Positions 16,255-23,945 of a stretch of 32,489 nucleotides of DNA are shown here, in pieces. The notes under the pieces are model-generated. The model was not told the origin of the DNA, searched no databases, and saw only the letters and a list, made by a program, of their open reading frames with translations. The translations under genes and the position numbers were made by a program. Numbering within the stretch: position 1 is the stretch's first letter; each line of letters begins with the position of its first letter. This DNA is from an uncultured Clostridia bacterium. Its GTDB lineage: Bacteria > Bacillota > Clostridia > Christensenellales > Borkfalkiaceae. The stretch spans positions 1 to 32,489 of the forward strand of contig CALVMB010000014.1 of the NCBI GenBank assembly GCA_944341895.1, read 5' to 3'.

Positions 16255-16925
16255 AGCGGTCTGCTCCTTTCCTTTCCCCTGCCGCGCGGATAGGCGGCGG
16301 GAGTATCCTTATATTTTTCCAACACGCAGACGGTGCGTATGCCAGCCTCTTCGGACAGCAAAAAGGAATGCGCCCCGACAAGTCGCACGCCCAGCGTGCG
16401 GAAGGCGTTTTCCGCCTCGGCAAGTTCTTCCTCCGCCCTGCCCTTATATGCGATGAACCGTCCGCCCGTGCGCACCAACGGCACGCAGTATTCGGCGAGC
16501 GTATTCATGCGCGCAACGGCACGGGCACAGCACACGTCGAAGCGCGCGCGGAATTCCCCTTTGCCCGCATCTTCGGCGCGCAGCGCGTGCACGCGGGCGG
16601 GCAGGCCGAGTTCCGCGGCGACTTCGCGCAGAAAATTGCACTTTTTTTCGGAAGATTCAAACAGATCGAAGCGAAGGTCGGGCCGCACGATCATGAGCGG
16701 CACGGACGGAAAGCCTCCGCCCGAACCCACTTCGGCGCACTGCGCTCCCTGCGGAAAGAACCGTTCGCCCGCGAGGCTGTCCAAAAAATGTTTGACGTCG
16801 CATTCCTCTCTGCCCGTGATGGCGGTGAGATTGAATTTTTCGTTGGCGGCGCAAAGAAGTTGGTAAAAGCGCGCAAACTTTTTACCCGTCTCCCCTTCGT
16901 ATAAAAGGGCGCGATATTCGTTCAT
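16251..16925 (-). CDS. rsmG: 16S rRNA (guanine-527-N7)-methyltransferase RsmG
   Basis: RsmG (GidB) methylates G527 of 16S rRNA using SAM; loss gives low-level streptomycin resistance in known species. The 224-residue protein has FNLTAITGREECDVKHFLDS, the SAM loop CAEVGSGGGFPSVPL (about residues 72-86), and a C-terminal half with FDVCCARAVARMNTLAEYCVPLV and YKGRAEEEL. The ATG at 16925 aligns with known N-termini. Longer in-frame starts upstream run through the origin-like gap and are unlikely. No clear ribosome site is visible, and an extended -10 (TGGTATACT, 16933-16941) lies almost on the start codon. It is the last minus-strand gene before the strand switch. Confidence 0.96.
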   Translation of the reverse strand: MNEYRALLYEGETGKKFARFYQLLCAANEKFNLTAITGREECDVKHFLDSLAGERFFPQGAQCAEVGSGGGFPSVPLMIVRPDLRFDLFESSEKKCNFLREVAAELGLPARVHALRAEDAGKGEFRARFDVCCARAVARMNTLAEYCVPLVRTGGRFIAYKGRAEEELAEAENAFRTLGVRLVGAHSFLLSEEAGIRTVCVLEKYKDTPAAYPRGRGKERSRPL

Positions 16926-17343
16926 GCTTTTCAGTATACCACATTTTTCCGCCGAAATCCACCGTTTGTGACAGGGATGTTCGAAATGTCGATACTGTCG
17001 ATTTGTGTGTACAACTTCTGTTTGTTTCTGCACAACTTCCTCTATAAACGGACATCGCTTGCACCCTTTCCCCGCGGGCGTCTCCCTTCCCTTTGCGGCG
17101 TTGTCCACTTTTCCACGAACGCCCCACAGCGGTGCGCACAAAAAAATCGGCGTTGCCCACACCCTTTACCCGCTCGAATGACTTGCTTTTTCCCTTTCTT
17201 TTTAATATAATACAGAAGACGTCTGCCGCAAAAGGCGGCGGATATCCACATTTCCACGTCCCTTATTATTAGTAATACTATATCCAATCTAAAAGAAAAA
17301 GAGTGATATCATCGACGGGAAAACCCCCGGGGAGGAAAAAAGC
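16926..17343. other. Candidate chromosomal replication origin (oriC) between rsmG and dnaN
   Basis: The gap of 418 bases holds several near-matches to the DnaA box TTWTNCACA: 17006-17014 (minus), 17026-17034, 17101-17109 with 17109-17117 in tandem, 17153-17161, and 17242-17250 with 17250-17258 in tandem. Directly after the last pair come TCCC and TTATTATTAGTAATACTA (17263-17280), a run of TTA, GTA and CTA triplets like the DnaA-trio element of the Bacillus unwinding region. Genes point away on both sides. The boxes are degenerate (mostly one mismatch) and dnaA is not adjacent, so the call rests on the layout plus the trio tract. Confidence 0.65.
17183..17211 (+). promoter_or_regulatory. Sigma-A promoter of dnaN
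   Basis: TTGCTT (17183-17188) and TATAAT (17206-17211) are 17 bases apart. The transcript would run through the tandem DnaA boxes at 17242-17258, which could let DnaA repress it. Confidence 0.8.
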
Positions 17344-18447
17344 ATGAAGATCGTATGCGAAGGCATCGCGCTGTCCGATGCGCTGGGAAAAGTGGTCAAG
17401 GCGTGCAGCGTGCGCACGACTAATCCCATTCTGGAAACGGTGAAACTGACGGCGGAGAACGACAGCCTTTCGCTGCTCGCGACGGACGGCGAGATCTCCA
17501 TCCTGAAAAAGATCAAGGCGGATGTGCTCGAAGAGGGTGCCGTATGCGTGCCCGGCAAGTATTTTGCCGAATTTATCAAGAGGCTGGAACGCGAACAAAT
17601 CGCGTTGCAGACGGAAGAGAGCACGCTGCGCATCGAATACGCCGATTCGCAGAGCGCCGTGCAGACGCTTTCGGCGGCGGATTTCCCCGCCATCGATTTT
17701 GCCATCGACGAAACCAAGATCCGCCTGACGGCGAAAGACCTGAAAGACCTGATCGCCAAGACCTGCTTCTGCTGTGCGCAGGACGATTCCCGCCCCGTGC
17801 TCAAAGGGTGCCTGATCGAGGCGCAGGAAGGTTCGGTGCGCTTTACCGCGCTGGACGGATACCGCATGGCGACCTGCCGCAAGAACCTGACGGCGATGCG
17901 CGGCGGGATGCGCATCATCTGCCCGGGCAGGACGCTGGGCGAGATCGCGCGCATGCTGGGCGCGGACGACGAGGAGATCGAGATCTGCGTGCGCAAAAAC
18001 CTGCTTTTGGTGGAAGTGGACGACACGGTGCTGACCAGCCGCCTGTACGAAGGCGAGTTCGTGAACGTTTCGGGGATCGTGCCCCGCGAGTTCCAGACCG
18101 AAGTGATCGCCGACCGCGCGGCGCTTTCGGAGAGCGTGGAGCGCGCCTCCGTGCTCGCGCGCACGGACAAGAGCAGCGTGATCGTGTTCGACGTGAAAGA
18201 GGACAGGATGGGCGTCACCTCCAACACCAGCATGGGGAGCGTGGACGAGAGCGTGAAGGTGATGACGGACGGCAAGGACGTGACCATCGCGCTCAACTGC
18301 AAATATGTGAGCGACTGTATGAACGTCATTTCGGACGAAAAAGTGCGCATGCGCTTCAACGGCGCTGTGTCGCCCTGCGTGATCACGCCCGCCGACGGGG
18401 ACGGATTTTTGTATCTGATCCTGCCCGTTCGCACGACAAACGGATAA
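17344..18447 (+). CDS. dnaN: DNA polymerase III beta subunit (sliding clamp)
   Basis: DnaN forms the dimeric ring clamp that holds polymerase III on DNA. The 367-residue length is standard for three similar domains. Typical features are the start MKIVCEGIALSDALGKVVKACSVR in form, FAEFIKRLEREQIAL, the QDDSRPVLKGCLIEA segment around residues 150-165, and the C-terminal end LYLILPVRT, which is the usual partner-binding region. GGGAGGAAAAAAGC precedes the ATG. It is the first gene on the plus side of the origin-like gap. Normally dnaA precedes it; here it is absent and rpmH follows directly. Confidence 0.97.
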   Translation: MKIVCEGIALSDALGKVVKACSVRTTNPILETVKLTAENDSLSLLATDGEISILKKIKADVLEEGAVCVPGKYFAEFIKRLEREQIALQTEESTLRIEYADSQSAVQTLSAADFPAIDFAIDETKIRLTAKDLKDLIAKTCFCCAQDDSRPVLKGCLIEAQEGSVRFTALDGYRMATCRKNLTAMRGGMRIICPGRTLGEIARMLGADDEEIEICVRKNLLLVEVDDTVLTSRLYEGEFVNVSGIVPREFQTEVIADRAALSESVERASVLARTDKSSVIVFDVKEDRMGVTSNTSMGSVDESVKVMTDGKDVTIALNCKYVSDCMNVISDEKVRMRFNGAVSPCVITPADGDGFLYLILPVRTTNG

Positions 18448-18453
18448 AAACGG

Positions 18454-18483
18454 TTGACAGGCGGCAAAAATATTTTGTATAAT
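18454..18483 (+). promoter_or_regulatory. Sigma-A promoter of rpmH
   Basis: Perfect TTGACA (18454-18459) and perfect TATAAT (18478-18483) are 18 bases apart, just after the dnaN stop. The promoter is strong, as expected for rpmH. Confidence 0.92.
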
Positions 18484-18530
18484 GGAACGCAATCTGTAAA
18501 AAATCTGTATCACAGGAGTAAAAAAAGACC

Positions 18531-18665
18531 ATGAAAAGGACGTATCAACCCAAAAAGAGGCAGAGGAGCAAGGTGCACGGGTTTCGCCAGAGGATGAAGA
18601 CGCAGGGCGGGCGCAAGACGCTGAAGCGCCGCCGCGACAAGGGCAGAAAGAAAATTTCCGCGTAA
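18531..18665 (+). CDS. rpmH: 50S ribosomal protein L34 (bL34)
   Basis: This 44-residue, very basic protein starts [18 protein letters not shown], continues [21 protein letters not shown] and ends KKISA, the full L34 pattern. The gene is short but unmistakable. CAGGAG lies upstream of the ATG. It is followed after 18 bases by rnpA, its almost universal neighbour. Confidence 0.98.
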   Translation: MKRTYQPKKRQRSKVHGFRQRMKTQGGRKTLKRRRDKGRKKISA

Positions 18666-18683
18666 CGAGCGCAGGAAACATCC

Positions 18684-19028
18684 GTGCTGTATCGCAGGAT
18701 CAAAAAGAATAACGAGTTCAAACGCATGTTTACAAGGGGAAAAAAGTGTTTTTCCCCTGCTTTAATTGTGCTGATTTTGCCGGCGGAAAAGACGTCGCTG
18801 GGCGTTTGCGTGAGCAAAAAACACGGAAAGAGCGTGCAGCGCAACCGCATCAAGCGGCTGCTGCGCGAAGCGTTCCGCAGCGTCTGTCCGCGGCTGAAAA
18901 AGCCGTGCGCCGTCGTGCTCTTGCCCAAGGAGGCGCCCGCCTATTCGCTGGCGGCGTTCCGCAAGAGCCTGTGCATCGCGCTCACAAAGGAAGGTTTGCT
19001 GGATGCAGAACGTCCGTGCCGTGTATAG
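18684..19028 (+). CDS. rnpA: Ribonuclease P protein component
   Basis: RnpA is the protein cofactor of RNase P, which trims the 5' ends of tRNA precursors. The 114-residue protein begins with [19 protein letters not shown] and has the signature [16 protein letters not shown], the conserved RNR region that contacts the RNA. It starts with GTG at 18684, preceded by AGGAAA. It overlaps yidD by 26 bases. Confidence 0.96.
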   Translation: MLYRRIKKNNEFKRMFTRGKKCFSPALIVLILPAEKTSLGVCVSKKHGKSVQRNRIKRLLREAFRSVCPRLKKPCAVVLLPKEAPAYSLAAFRKSLCIALTKEGLLDAERPCRV

Positions 19029-19290
19029 AAAACTGCGGCGGACGGTGTTCCGCCCCTATATCAAGATGCTGTGCATGCGGGCGATCGTGTTCTACCAGAA
19101 GTATTTTTCCAGGCATACCTGCCTGTACCGCCCGACCTGTTCGCAGTATATGCTCGAAGCGATCAACAACCACGGCGTGATCGTGGGCATTTTGCTGGGG
19201 TCGTGGCGCATCCTGCGCTGCAATCCGCTGTCCAAGGGGGGGTATGACCCCGTGCCGGAGAACTATTTCAAGGTTCGCTGGCTCTATTAA
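19003..19290 (+). CDS. yidD: Membrane protein insertion efficiency factor YidD
   Basis: YidD is a small membrane-associated protein that helps YidC-dependent insertion. The 95-residue sequence has the family motif [20 protein letters not shown], followed by HG and [21 protein letters not shown]. The N-terminal extension before the first helix is about 15 residues, slightly long. It starts inside the end of rnpA, as in many genomes, and AGGAAGG precedes the ATG. Confidence 0.96.
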   Translation: MQNVRAVYRKLRRTVFRPYIKMLCMRAIVFYQKYFSRHTCLYRPTCSQYMLEAINNHGVIVGILLGSWRILRCNPLSKGGYDPVPENYFKVRWLY

Positions 19291-19308
19291 ATTTTTCGGG
19301 ACAAAACA

Positions 19309-20670
19309 ATGCTGAATTTTCTCAATCAAGCCATCACGCTGTATACGGGCGGGTTCGGGCAGGATCTGAACTGGCTGGGTAAACTCATCCAGTGGATCGT
19401 CGAACTCGGGCTGGGCATCGGCGGCGCATGGGTGGGCATCATCCTGTTCACGCTCGCGCTGCGTACCATTTTGCTGCCTCTGGACGCCTATTCCAAGGCG
19501 GCGATGCGCAAAAACAGCCTCAAAATGGAAAAAATGAGGCCGCAACTGGAAAAGTTGCAGAAACAATACAAAAACGACCAGCAGGCATACAACCGCAAGA
19601 TGATGGAGTTGTATAAAAAGAACGGCTATTCCATGCTCGGCGCCTGCCTGCCCATGATCGTGACGATGGTCGTATTTATCGTCGTGCTGTCCTCCTTCTC
19701 CTCCTATTCCGAGTACGCGAAAGTGCAGGTGTACGAGAAGATGGCGGATTCGTACAGCGAAGCGGTGCTCGAATACAGCGCCGGAGAGAGCGTATTCGGC
19801 GAATGGACGCTGCAGAGCGACGGGACGTATGCGCGGACGGAGACGCGGGACAGCGACGAAGCGCTCGTGCGCACCACGGTGACGTGGACGCTGCGCGCCG
19901 CCGAAGGAGACAACTCGCAGGAAGCGCTCAACGCGCGCGCGGAAGCGGGCGAAGCGACCGTCTCGGCGCCCACCTACACCGTCAAGACGGATGCCGTGAT
20001 CGCGGCGCTGGGCAGCGACGGGACGCTGGACGTTGCGCGCGAAAAGGTCGCCGCAAAGGATACGGCGCTGGCGGGCGATCCCGCGGCGATGGACGCGGAG
20101 ACGCGGGACATGTTTGCGGCAAAGATCATGCAGCAGGTCGGCAGCAGCGCCGCCGCGCAGGCTTATTCCGGGGTGCAGGACAAGTTTTTCTGGGTGAAAA
20201 ACATCTGGCTGTCCGATACCTCGTATACTCACCCCGTGAAACTGGAGCAGGGCGTTCCCGAAGAGGCGTACGAACAACTGACCGCTGACCTCGGCGCCGA
20301 AAAAGAGCAGGCGAACGGCTACTACATCCTCATCGTCATTTCCATCGGAACCATGTTCCTCTCGCAGTTCATCCTTTCCAAAGCCAACAAGGCGCAGAAC
20401 GAATTGCAGACGGCGGACGGCCGCGGTAAAAAGACGCAGCGCATTATGATGATCGCGATGCCGATCATTTTCGGTATCTTCTCGTTCATGTACAGCGCGG
20501 GGTTCACCATTTACATGATCATCGGCAACATCTATAACATCCTGAGCACGCTGACGATCAACCTGATCATTGACCGAAAATTCCGGAAACTCGAAGAGCG
20601 CGAGATCCAGGAAAAATATAATAAGAGGATCCCGCAGGCGGTGCGGGACGGAGGGAAGAAGCATGAATGA
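19309..20670 (+). CDS. yidC: Membrane protein insertase YidC with large extracytoplasmic insertion
   Basis: YidC inserts and folds membrane proteins. The 453-residue protein shows the core: first helix at about 32-58 with the conserved Arg52 in LRTILLPL, a cytoplasmic helical hairpin MRPQLEKLQKQYKND (about 76-90), second helix at 112-131, FFWVKNIWLSD at 293-303, and helices at about 336-356, 378-395 and 396-420. Gram-positive YidC proteins are usually 250-290 residues long. The excess is a hydrophilic block at about 133-292, between the second helix and the FFW motif, so it should lie outside the cell. There is no lipobox or cleavable signal. Only a weak ribosome site precedes the ATG. The 3' end overlaps khpB by 8 bases. 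Confidence 0.95.
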   Translation: MLNFLNQAITLYTGGFGQDLNWLGKLIQWIVELGLGIGGAWVGIILFTLALRTILLPLDAYSKAAMRKNSLKMEKMRPQLEKLQKQYKNDQQAYNRKMMELYKKNGYSMLGACLPMIVTMVVFIVVLSSFSSYSEYAKVQVYEKMADSYSEAVLEYSAGESVFGEWTLQSDGTYARTETRDSDEALVRTTVTWTLRAAEGDNSQEALNARAEAGEATVSAPTYTVKTDAVIAALGSDGTLDVAREKVAAKDTALAGDPAAMDAETRDMFAAKIMQQVGSSAAAQAYSGVQDKFFWVKNIWLSDTSYTHPVKLEQGVPEEAYEQLTADLGAEKEQANGYYILIVISIGTMFLSQFILSKANKAQNELQTADGRGKKTQRIMMIAMPIIFGIFSFMYSAGFTIYMIIGNIYNILSTLTINLIIDRKFRKLEEREIQEKYNKRIPQAVRDGGKKHE

Positions 20671-21631
20671 CTATGAATTCAGCGGCAAGACGGTGGAAGA
20701 AGCCATCGAAGAGGGGCTGAAGACGCTGGGATTGACCCGCGAAGAGGCGAGCGTGGAAGTGCTTGAAGAGGGCAAAAAGGGAGGCCTGTTTTCCAAAGGC
20801 GTGAAGGCGCGCGTGAAGGTCGGCAAAAAGAAGACGGACGGCGAACGCGCCGTGGCGTTTCTGGAAGGGATGTTCGAACGCATGAACATCGCCGCCGCGA
20901 CCGAACTGGACGAGAGCGGCGAACACATCCGCATCAACGTCGTTACGGCGAACAGTTATGCCGTCGTGGGACACCGCGGCGAGGTGCTGGACGCGTTGCA
21001 GGTGCTCGCGGGCGCCGTTGCCAACATCGGCAGAGAGGAATACGAGCGCGTCGTGGTGGACTGCGAAGGGTACCGCGACAAGCGCGAGGCGACGCTCAAA
21101 CGCCTTGCCGGCAAACTCGCCGAAAAGGCGGTGCGCACGGGCAGAAAAGTGTCCGTCGAACCCATGACCCCCTACGAGCGCAGGATCATCCATTCCGCGC
21201 TGGCGGACAACGCTGACGTCAAGACGGTGAGCGAGGGCAAAGAGCCCTACCGCTACATCGTGGTCGTGCCCAACAACCTGCGTCTCGGTGCGGAGCGCTA
21301 CGACGCGCGCCGCGGCGGAAACCGTTTCGGCGGCAGGAATGAGCGCAGAGGCGGGTTCGAACGCCGCGAGGGCGGCTATGAGCGCCGTGACCGCGAGGAA
21401 GGCGCCGAACGCCGCGACGACGACCGCAGGGGCGGCCGCTATGACCGCGGCGAACGCAGTGACCGCAGGGGCGGCTACGACCGCGACCGCCGCGGAAACC
21501 GCGAAGACAGGCCGCGCGCGACGGGGCTCCCCCGCTCCAAGCGCCAGCCCTATTTCGGAACATACCTGGGCAACAGCAACCGCCTCAACGAGGAGAAGAC
21601 GGAGACTGAACAGCCCAAAGACGAAGAATAA
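20663..21631 (+). CDS. khpB: RNA-binding protein KhpB (Jag) with RG-rich tail
   Basis: KhpB/Jag is a cytosolic RNA-binding protein that affects cell elongation and division, usually as a partner of KhpA. The 322-residue protein has the Jag_N domain (about 1-52), a KH domain with the GHRG loop at 103-106, and an R3H domain with RRIIH at 173-177. The common length is about 200-250 residues. Here residues about 213-285 form a low-complexity tail rich in Arg, Gly, Asp and Glu, with repeats of the type RRGGFERREGGYERRD. A short end segment GLPRSKRQPYFGTYLG follows, then an acidic tail. The start ATG at 20663 overlaps yidC, and GGAGGGAAG precedes it. A terminator follows. Confidence 0.93.
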   Translation: MNDYEFSGKTVEEAIEEGLKTLGLTREEASVEVLEEGKKGGLFSKGVKARVKVGKKKTDGERAVAFLEGMFERMNIAAATELDESGEHIRINVVTANSYAVVGHRGEVLDALQVLAGAVANIGREEYERVVVDCEGYRDKREATLKRLAGKLAEKAVRTGRKVSVEPMTPYERRIIHSALADNADVKTVSEGKEPYRYIVVVPNNLRLGAERYDARRGGNRFGGRNERRGGFERREGGYERRDREEGAERRDDDRRGGRYDRGERSDRRGGYDRDRRGNREDRPRATGLPRSKRQPYFGTYLGNSNRLNEEKTETEQPKDEE

Positions 21632-21674
21632 AACCGTCCGCGCCGCAATTCTGCGGCGCGGCCCATACGGACGA

Positions 21675-21703
21675 AAAGCCCGCGGAAACTCCGCGGGCTT
21701 TTT
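21675..21703 (+). terminator. Intrinsic terminator of the dnaN-khpB gene block
   Basis: AAAGCCCGCGG (21675-21685) pairs with CCGCGGGCTTT (21691-21701), followed by further T residues. Confidence 0.93.
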
Positions 21704-21725
21704 CGGTGCAAGGGGATACCCCCAT

Positions 21726-21758
21726 AAAAAAAGCGCGGGACGCACGGTCCCGCGCTTT
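21726..21758 (-). terminator. Intrinsic terminator of the SPFH operon
   Basis: GCGCGGGAC (21733-21741) pairs with GTCCCGCGC (21747-21755). On the minus strand TTTTTTTAT follows. It faces the khpB terminator, so the two convergent units are well separated. Confidence 0.93.
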
Positions 21759-21772
21759 GCGAAACGGAAAGA

Positions 21773-22225
21773 TCACTCTTCGCCGTCTCCGTCTTTCTTG
21801 TTCTTTTCCTCTTCGGCCTTGCGTTGGTAGTAGTTTTTATAGCCGACTTTCTGGTTGTCGCCTTCGTCCCATTTTTTGCCGCCCGTGAACAGCAGGCCGA
21901 GCACGAGGCCCGCCGCCGCCACGACCAGGCAGATGGGAAGCACGAGATTTTCGGGCATCGCGAGCGCCGAAACGAGGCAGAGTGCCGCCACGATGAGCAG
22001 GATGGTGCCCAGCAACACATACAGTTTGCGCAGTTGCGTGGAGTTTTTGGCAGTCAGTCCGCCGAGCAGGAAGGCAAGGCCGCTGACGCCCGAGAAGATG
22101 AGACCCGCCCAGGCGAGATTGAACCCGCCGAATTTTTCGGGCAGGAGTTCGGACAAAAGGTACAGGACCGCCGCCAGCAGGAAGGACAGCCCGACCAGGA
22201 GACGAATGAGAAATTTTTTGCTCAT
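21773..22225 (-). CDS. Hypothetical four-helix membrane protein
   Basis: The 150-residue protein has four hydrophobic stretches at about residues 5-24, 35-55, 65-85 and 90-112, then a charged cytoplasmic tail ending KDGDGEE. I do not recognise a family. The ATG at 22225 (MSKKFLIRLL) was chosen over an upstream in-frame start because GAGGAA lies just before it. It is the last gene of the operon led by the SPFH protein and starts 22 bases after the middle gene, so it may be a membrane partner of that complex. Confidence 0.7.
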   Translation of the reverse strand: MSKKFLIRLLVGLSFLLAAVLYLLSELLPEKFGGFNLAWAGLIFSGVSGLAFLLGGLTAKNSTQLRKLYVLLGTILLIVAALCLVSALAMPENLVLPICLVVAAAGLVLGLLFTGGKKWDEGDNQKVGYKNYYQRKAEEEKNKKDGDGEE

Positions 22226-22247
22226 GACAGTTCCTCGCAATGAATTT

Positions 22248-22670
22248 TCAGCGGAAGATGACGGAGCAGGAAACGGCGCTGACCTGTTCTCCCTCTCCGA
22301 TGACCACGACGTCGCCGTGGTTGTATTCGCGGACAAAGCCGCCCAGGCGCAGTTTGAACGTCGGCGTTGCGGCGCTCGCCGCTAAGACGGTGTAGGTGCC
22401 GGGCAGGAATTCCCCTTCGGTTTCCGCGCGGACCGTTTTTCCCTGTGCGAGCACGAAGTCGCCTTCGCGGTGCGAGATCTTGGGTTTGCCGTCCGCTTCG
22501 ATGACGTCCGACCTGGAATAGCGCACGCCGTCGACGACCTTTACGTCCTCGGCGCGGTCGCCTTGGCCGTCGCGCAGGTGCTTGTTGCGTACGGCGAGCA
22601 CGATGATGACGATCAGAGCGATGAGCAGGATGCCGCACAGACTGAGCAGAACGATATAGAATGGATCCAT
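22248..22670 (-). CDS. Hypothetical protein with one N-terminal membrane helix
   Basis: The 140-residue protein has one membrane helix at about residues 5-28. A basic stretch RNKHLRDGQGDR follows, then a beta-rich soluble domain of about 100 residues with patterns like GDFVLAQGKTVRAETEGEF, LPGTYTVLAAS and YNHGDVVVIGEGEQVSAVSC. The last part suggests a compact beta sandwich. I do not recognise the family. The gene lies 22 bases after the SPFH gene in the same operon. Confidence 0.7.
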   Translation of the reverse strand: MDPFYIVLLSLCGILLIALIVIIVLAVRNKHLRDGQGDRAEDVKVVDGVRYSRSDVIEADGKPKISHREGDFVLAQGKTVRAETEGEFLPGTYTVLAASAATPTFKLRLGGFVREYNHGDVVVIGEGEQVSAVSCSVIFR

Positions 22671-22692
22671 CGCTTTTCCTCCTTATGCGTCC

Positions 22693-23736
22693 TCAGCGGA
22701 TCTTGGCGCCGCATTCGGGGCAGAACTTGCCGCTTGCGGGGAGCGGAGCGCCGCATTTTGGACAGCCCGCGGGAGCGGGCGTGCCGCACTCGGGGCAGAA
22801 CTTTGCCGCAGGCGAAAGCGCCGCGCCGCAGTTGGTGCAATGTTTGCCGCCCGCGGCGGCCGCCGCGGCGGGAGCGGTCTGTGCGGGACGGGCGGCGCCT
22901 GCCGCCATGCCCGCAAACATCTGCCCCATCTGCATGCCCATGCCCAGTCCCATGCCCGCGCCCATGGTCGAGCCCGCGCCGGGGTTTTTCGCCGCGTCGC
23001 GCAAGGCGTCCGCCTGGGCGAGTTGGGTATAGACGTCGATGTTTTTGCGCATCATTCCCAGCCGCGTGCTCTCGTCCAGCGCTTTTTCCAGTTCGGGCGG
23101 GAGGGAAAAACTTTCAAAGGTGAATGCTTCCAGTTCCAGGCCCATCGCCTCGAAGCGCGCGTTGAGCGATTTTTTGACGGCGGCGGACAGTTCCATGAGG
23201 TTGCCCGCCATATCCAGCACGGGGATGCCGCTTTCGCCGATCGCGTCCGAAATGCCCATCACGAGCATGCTGCGGATGTGGTCGGTGATATCTTGCGTGG
23301 TGTAACTGGAATTGGTGCCCGAAAGTTCGGTCATGAACACGAACGCATCCTTGACGCTGAACGAGTAGGTGCCGAACCCGCGCACGCGCACGGCGCCGTA
23401 GTCGGCATCGCGGATGAGGATGGGGTTGGAAGTGCCCCACTTCTGTCCCGTGAACTGCTTTGTGTTGACAAAGAAAATATCCGATTTGAAGGGCGTTTCG
23501 AACCCGTATTTCCAGGACAGGAGAGAGGTGAGCACGGGCAGGCTGTCCGTTTCGAGTTTGTAATACCCGGGCAGGAACACGTCCGCCATGCGCCCCTTAT
23601 CGCAGAACACGGCGACCTGGCTCTCGCGCACGGTGAGCGCCGATCCGCGTTTGATCACATTTTTCTTGGTGTCGAATTTGTACACGATGGTATTGGATGT
23701 ATTGTCCGTCCATTCGATCACTTTCAGTATTGCCAT
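22693..23736 (-). CDS. SPFH domain protein with C-terminal zinc ribbons (YdjI-like)
   Basis: The 347-residue protein begins with an SPFH/band-7-type domain of the YdjI or virion-core-like branch (about residues 10-230). It has no N-terminal membrane helix. A Gly-, Met- and Ala-rich linker (about 250-295, with GAGMGLGMGMQMGQMF) follows. The C-terminus carries zinc-ribbon modules: CTNC with CPEC, then CPKC with CPEC. Bacillus YdjI works with the PspA-like YdjF and membrane partners in envelope stress. A similar scaffold role is plausible here, but no PspA homologue is in the window. It is the first gene of a three-gene operon with a strong promoter. The ribosome site AAGGCGG is modest. Confidence 0.85.
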   Translation of the reverse strand: MAILKVIEWTDNTSNTIVYKFDTKKNVIKRGSALTVRESQVAVFCDKGRMADVFLPGYYKLETDSLPVLTSLLSWKYGFETPFKSDIFFVNTKQFTGQKWGTSNPILIRDADYGAVRVRGFGTYSFSVKDAFVFMTELSGTNSSYTTQDITDHIRSMLVMGISDAIGESGIPVLDMAGNLMELSAAVKKSLNARFEAMGLELEAFTFESFSLPPELEKALDESTRLGMMRKNIDVYTQLAQADALRDAAKNPGAGSTMGAGMGLGMGMQMGQMFAGMAAGAARPAQTAPAAAAAAGGKHCTNCGAALSPAAKFCPECGTPAPAGCPKCGAPLPASGKFCPECGAKIR

Positions 23737-23800
23737 AGGAGTAACCGCCTTACCAAAATACTTGCAAAATTCACCGTATTCGGAGAATGATGCTGGTATG

Positions 23801-23829
23801 AATATAGCATAGTTTCACAAAATTGTCAA
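23801..23829 (-). promoter_or_regulatory. Sigma-A promoter of the SPFH operon
   Basis: On the minus strand a perfect TTGACA (23824-23829) and TATATT (23801-23806) are 17 bases apart. The leader of about 60 bases is AT-rich. Confidence 0.9.
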
Positions 23830-23888
23830 TCTCGTATCCGAATTTGCGCGCAAAAAGCAGGTGCGTGCGGCTTTTTTGGGCGGGAAGG

Positions 23889-23917
23889 TTGACAAATGTG
23901 CCGCCGCGGGATATACT
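23889..23917 (+). promoter_or_regulatory. Sigma-A promoter of the divergent zinc-ribbon membrane gene
   Basis: Perfect TTGACA (23889-23894) and TATACT (23912-23917) are 17 bases apart. The -35 elements of the two divergent promoters are about 60 bases apart, so both could be controlled together. Confidence 0.9.
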
Positions 23918-23945
23918 GATACAAGACAGATCGGGAGGGTTCTCT

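Noticed and set aside
17278..18681. 467-codon minus-strand frame opposite dnaN and rpmH
   Set aside because: Shadow of dnaN and of the rpmH promoter region.
18982..20664. 560-codon minus-strand frame opposite yidD and yidC
   Set aside because: Shadow frame; the plus-strand genes have clear family motifs.
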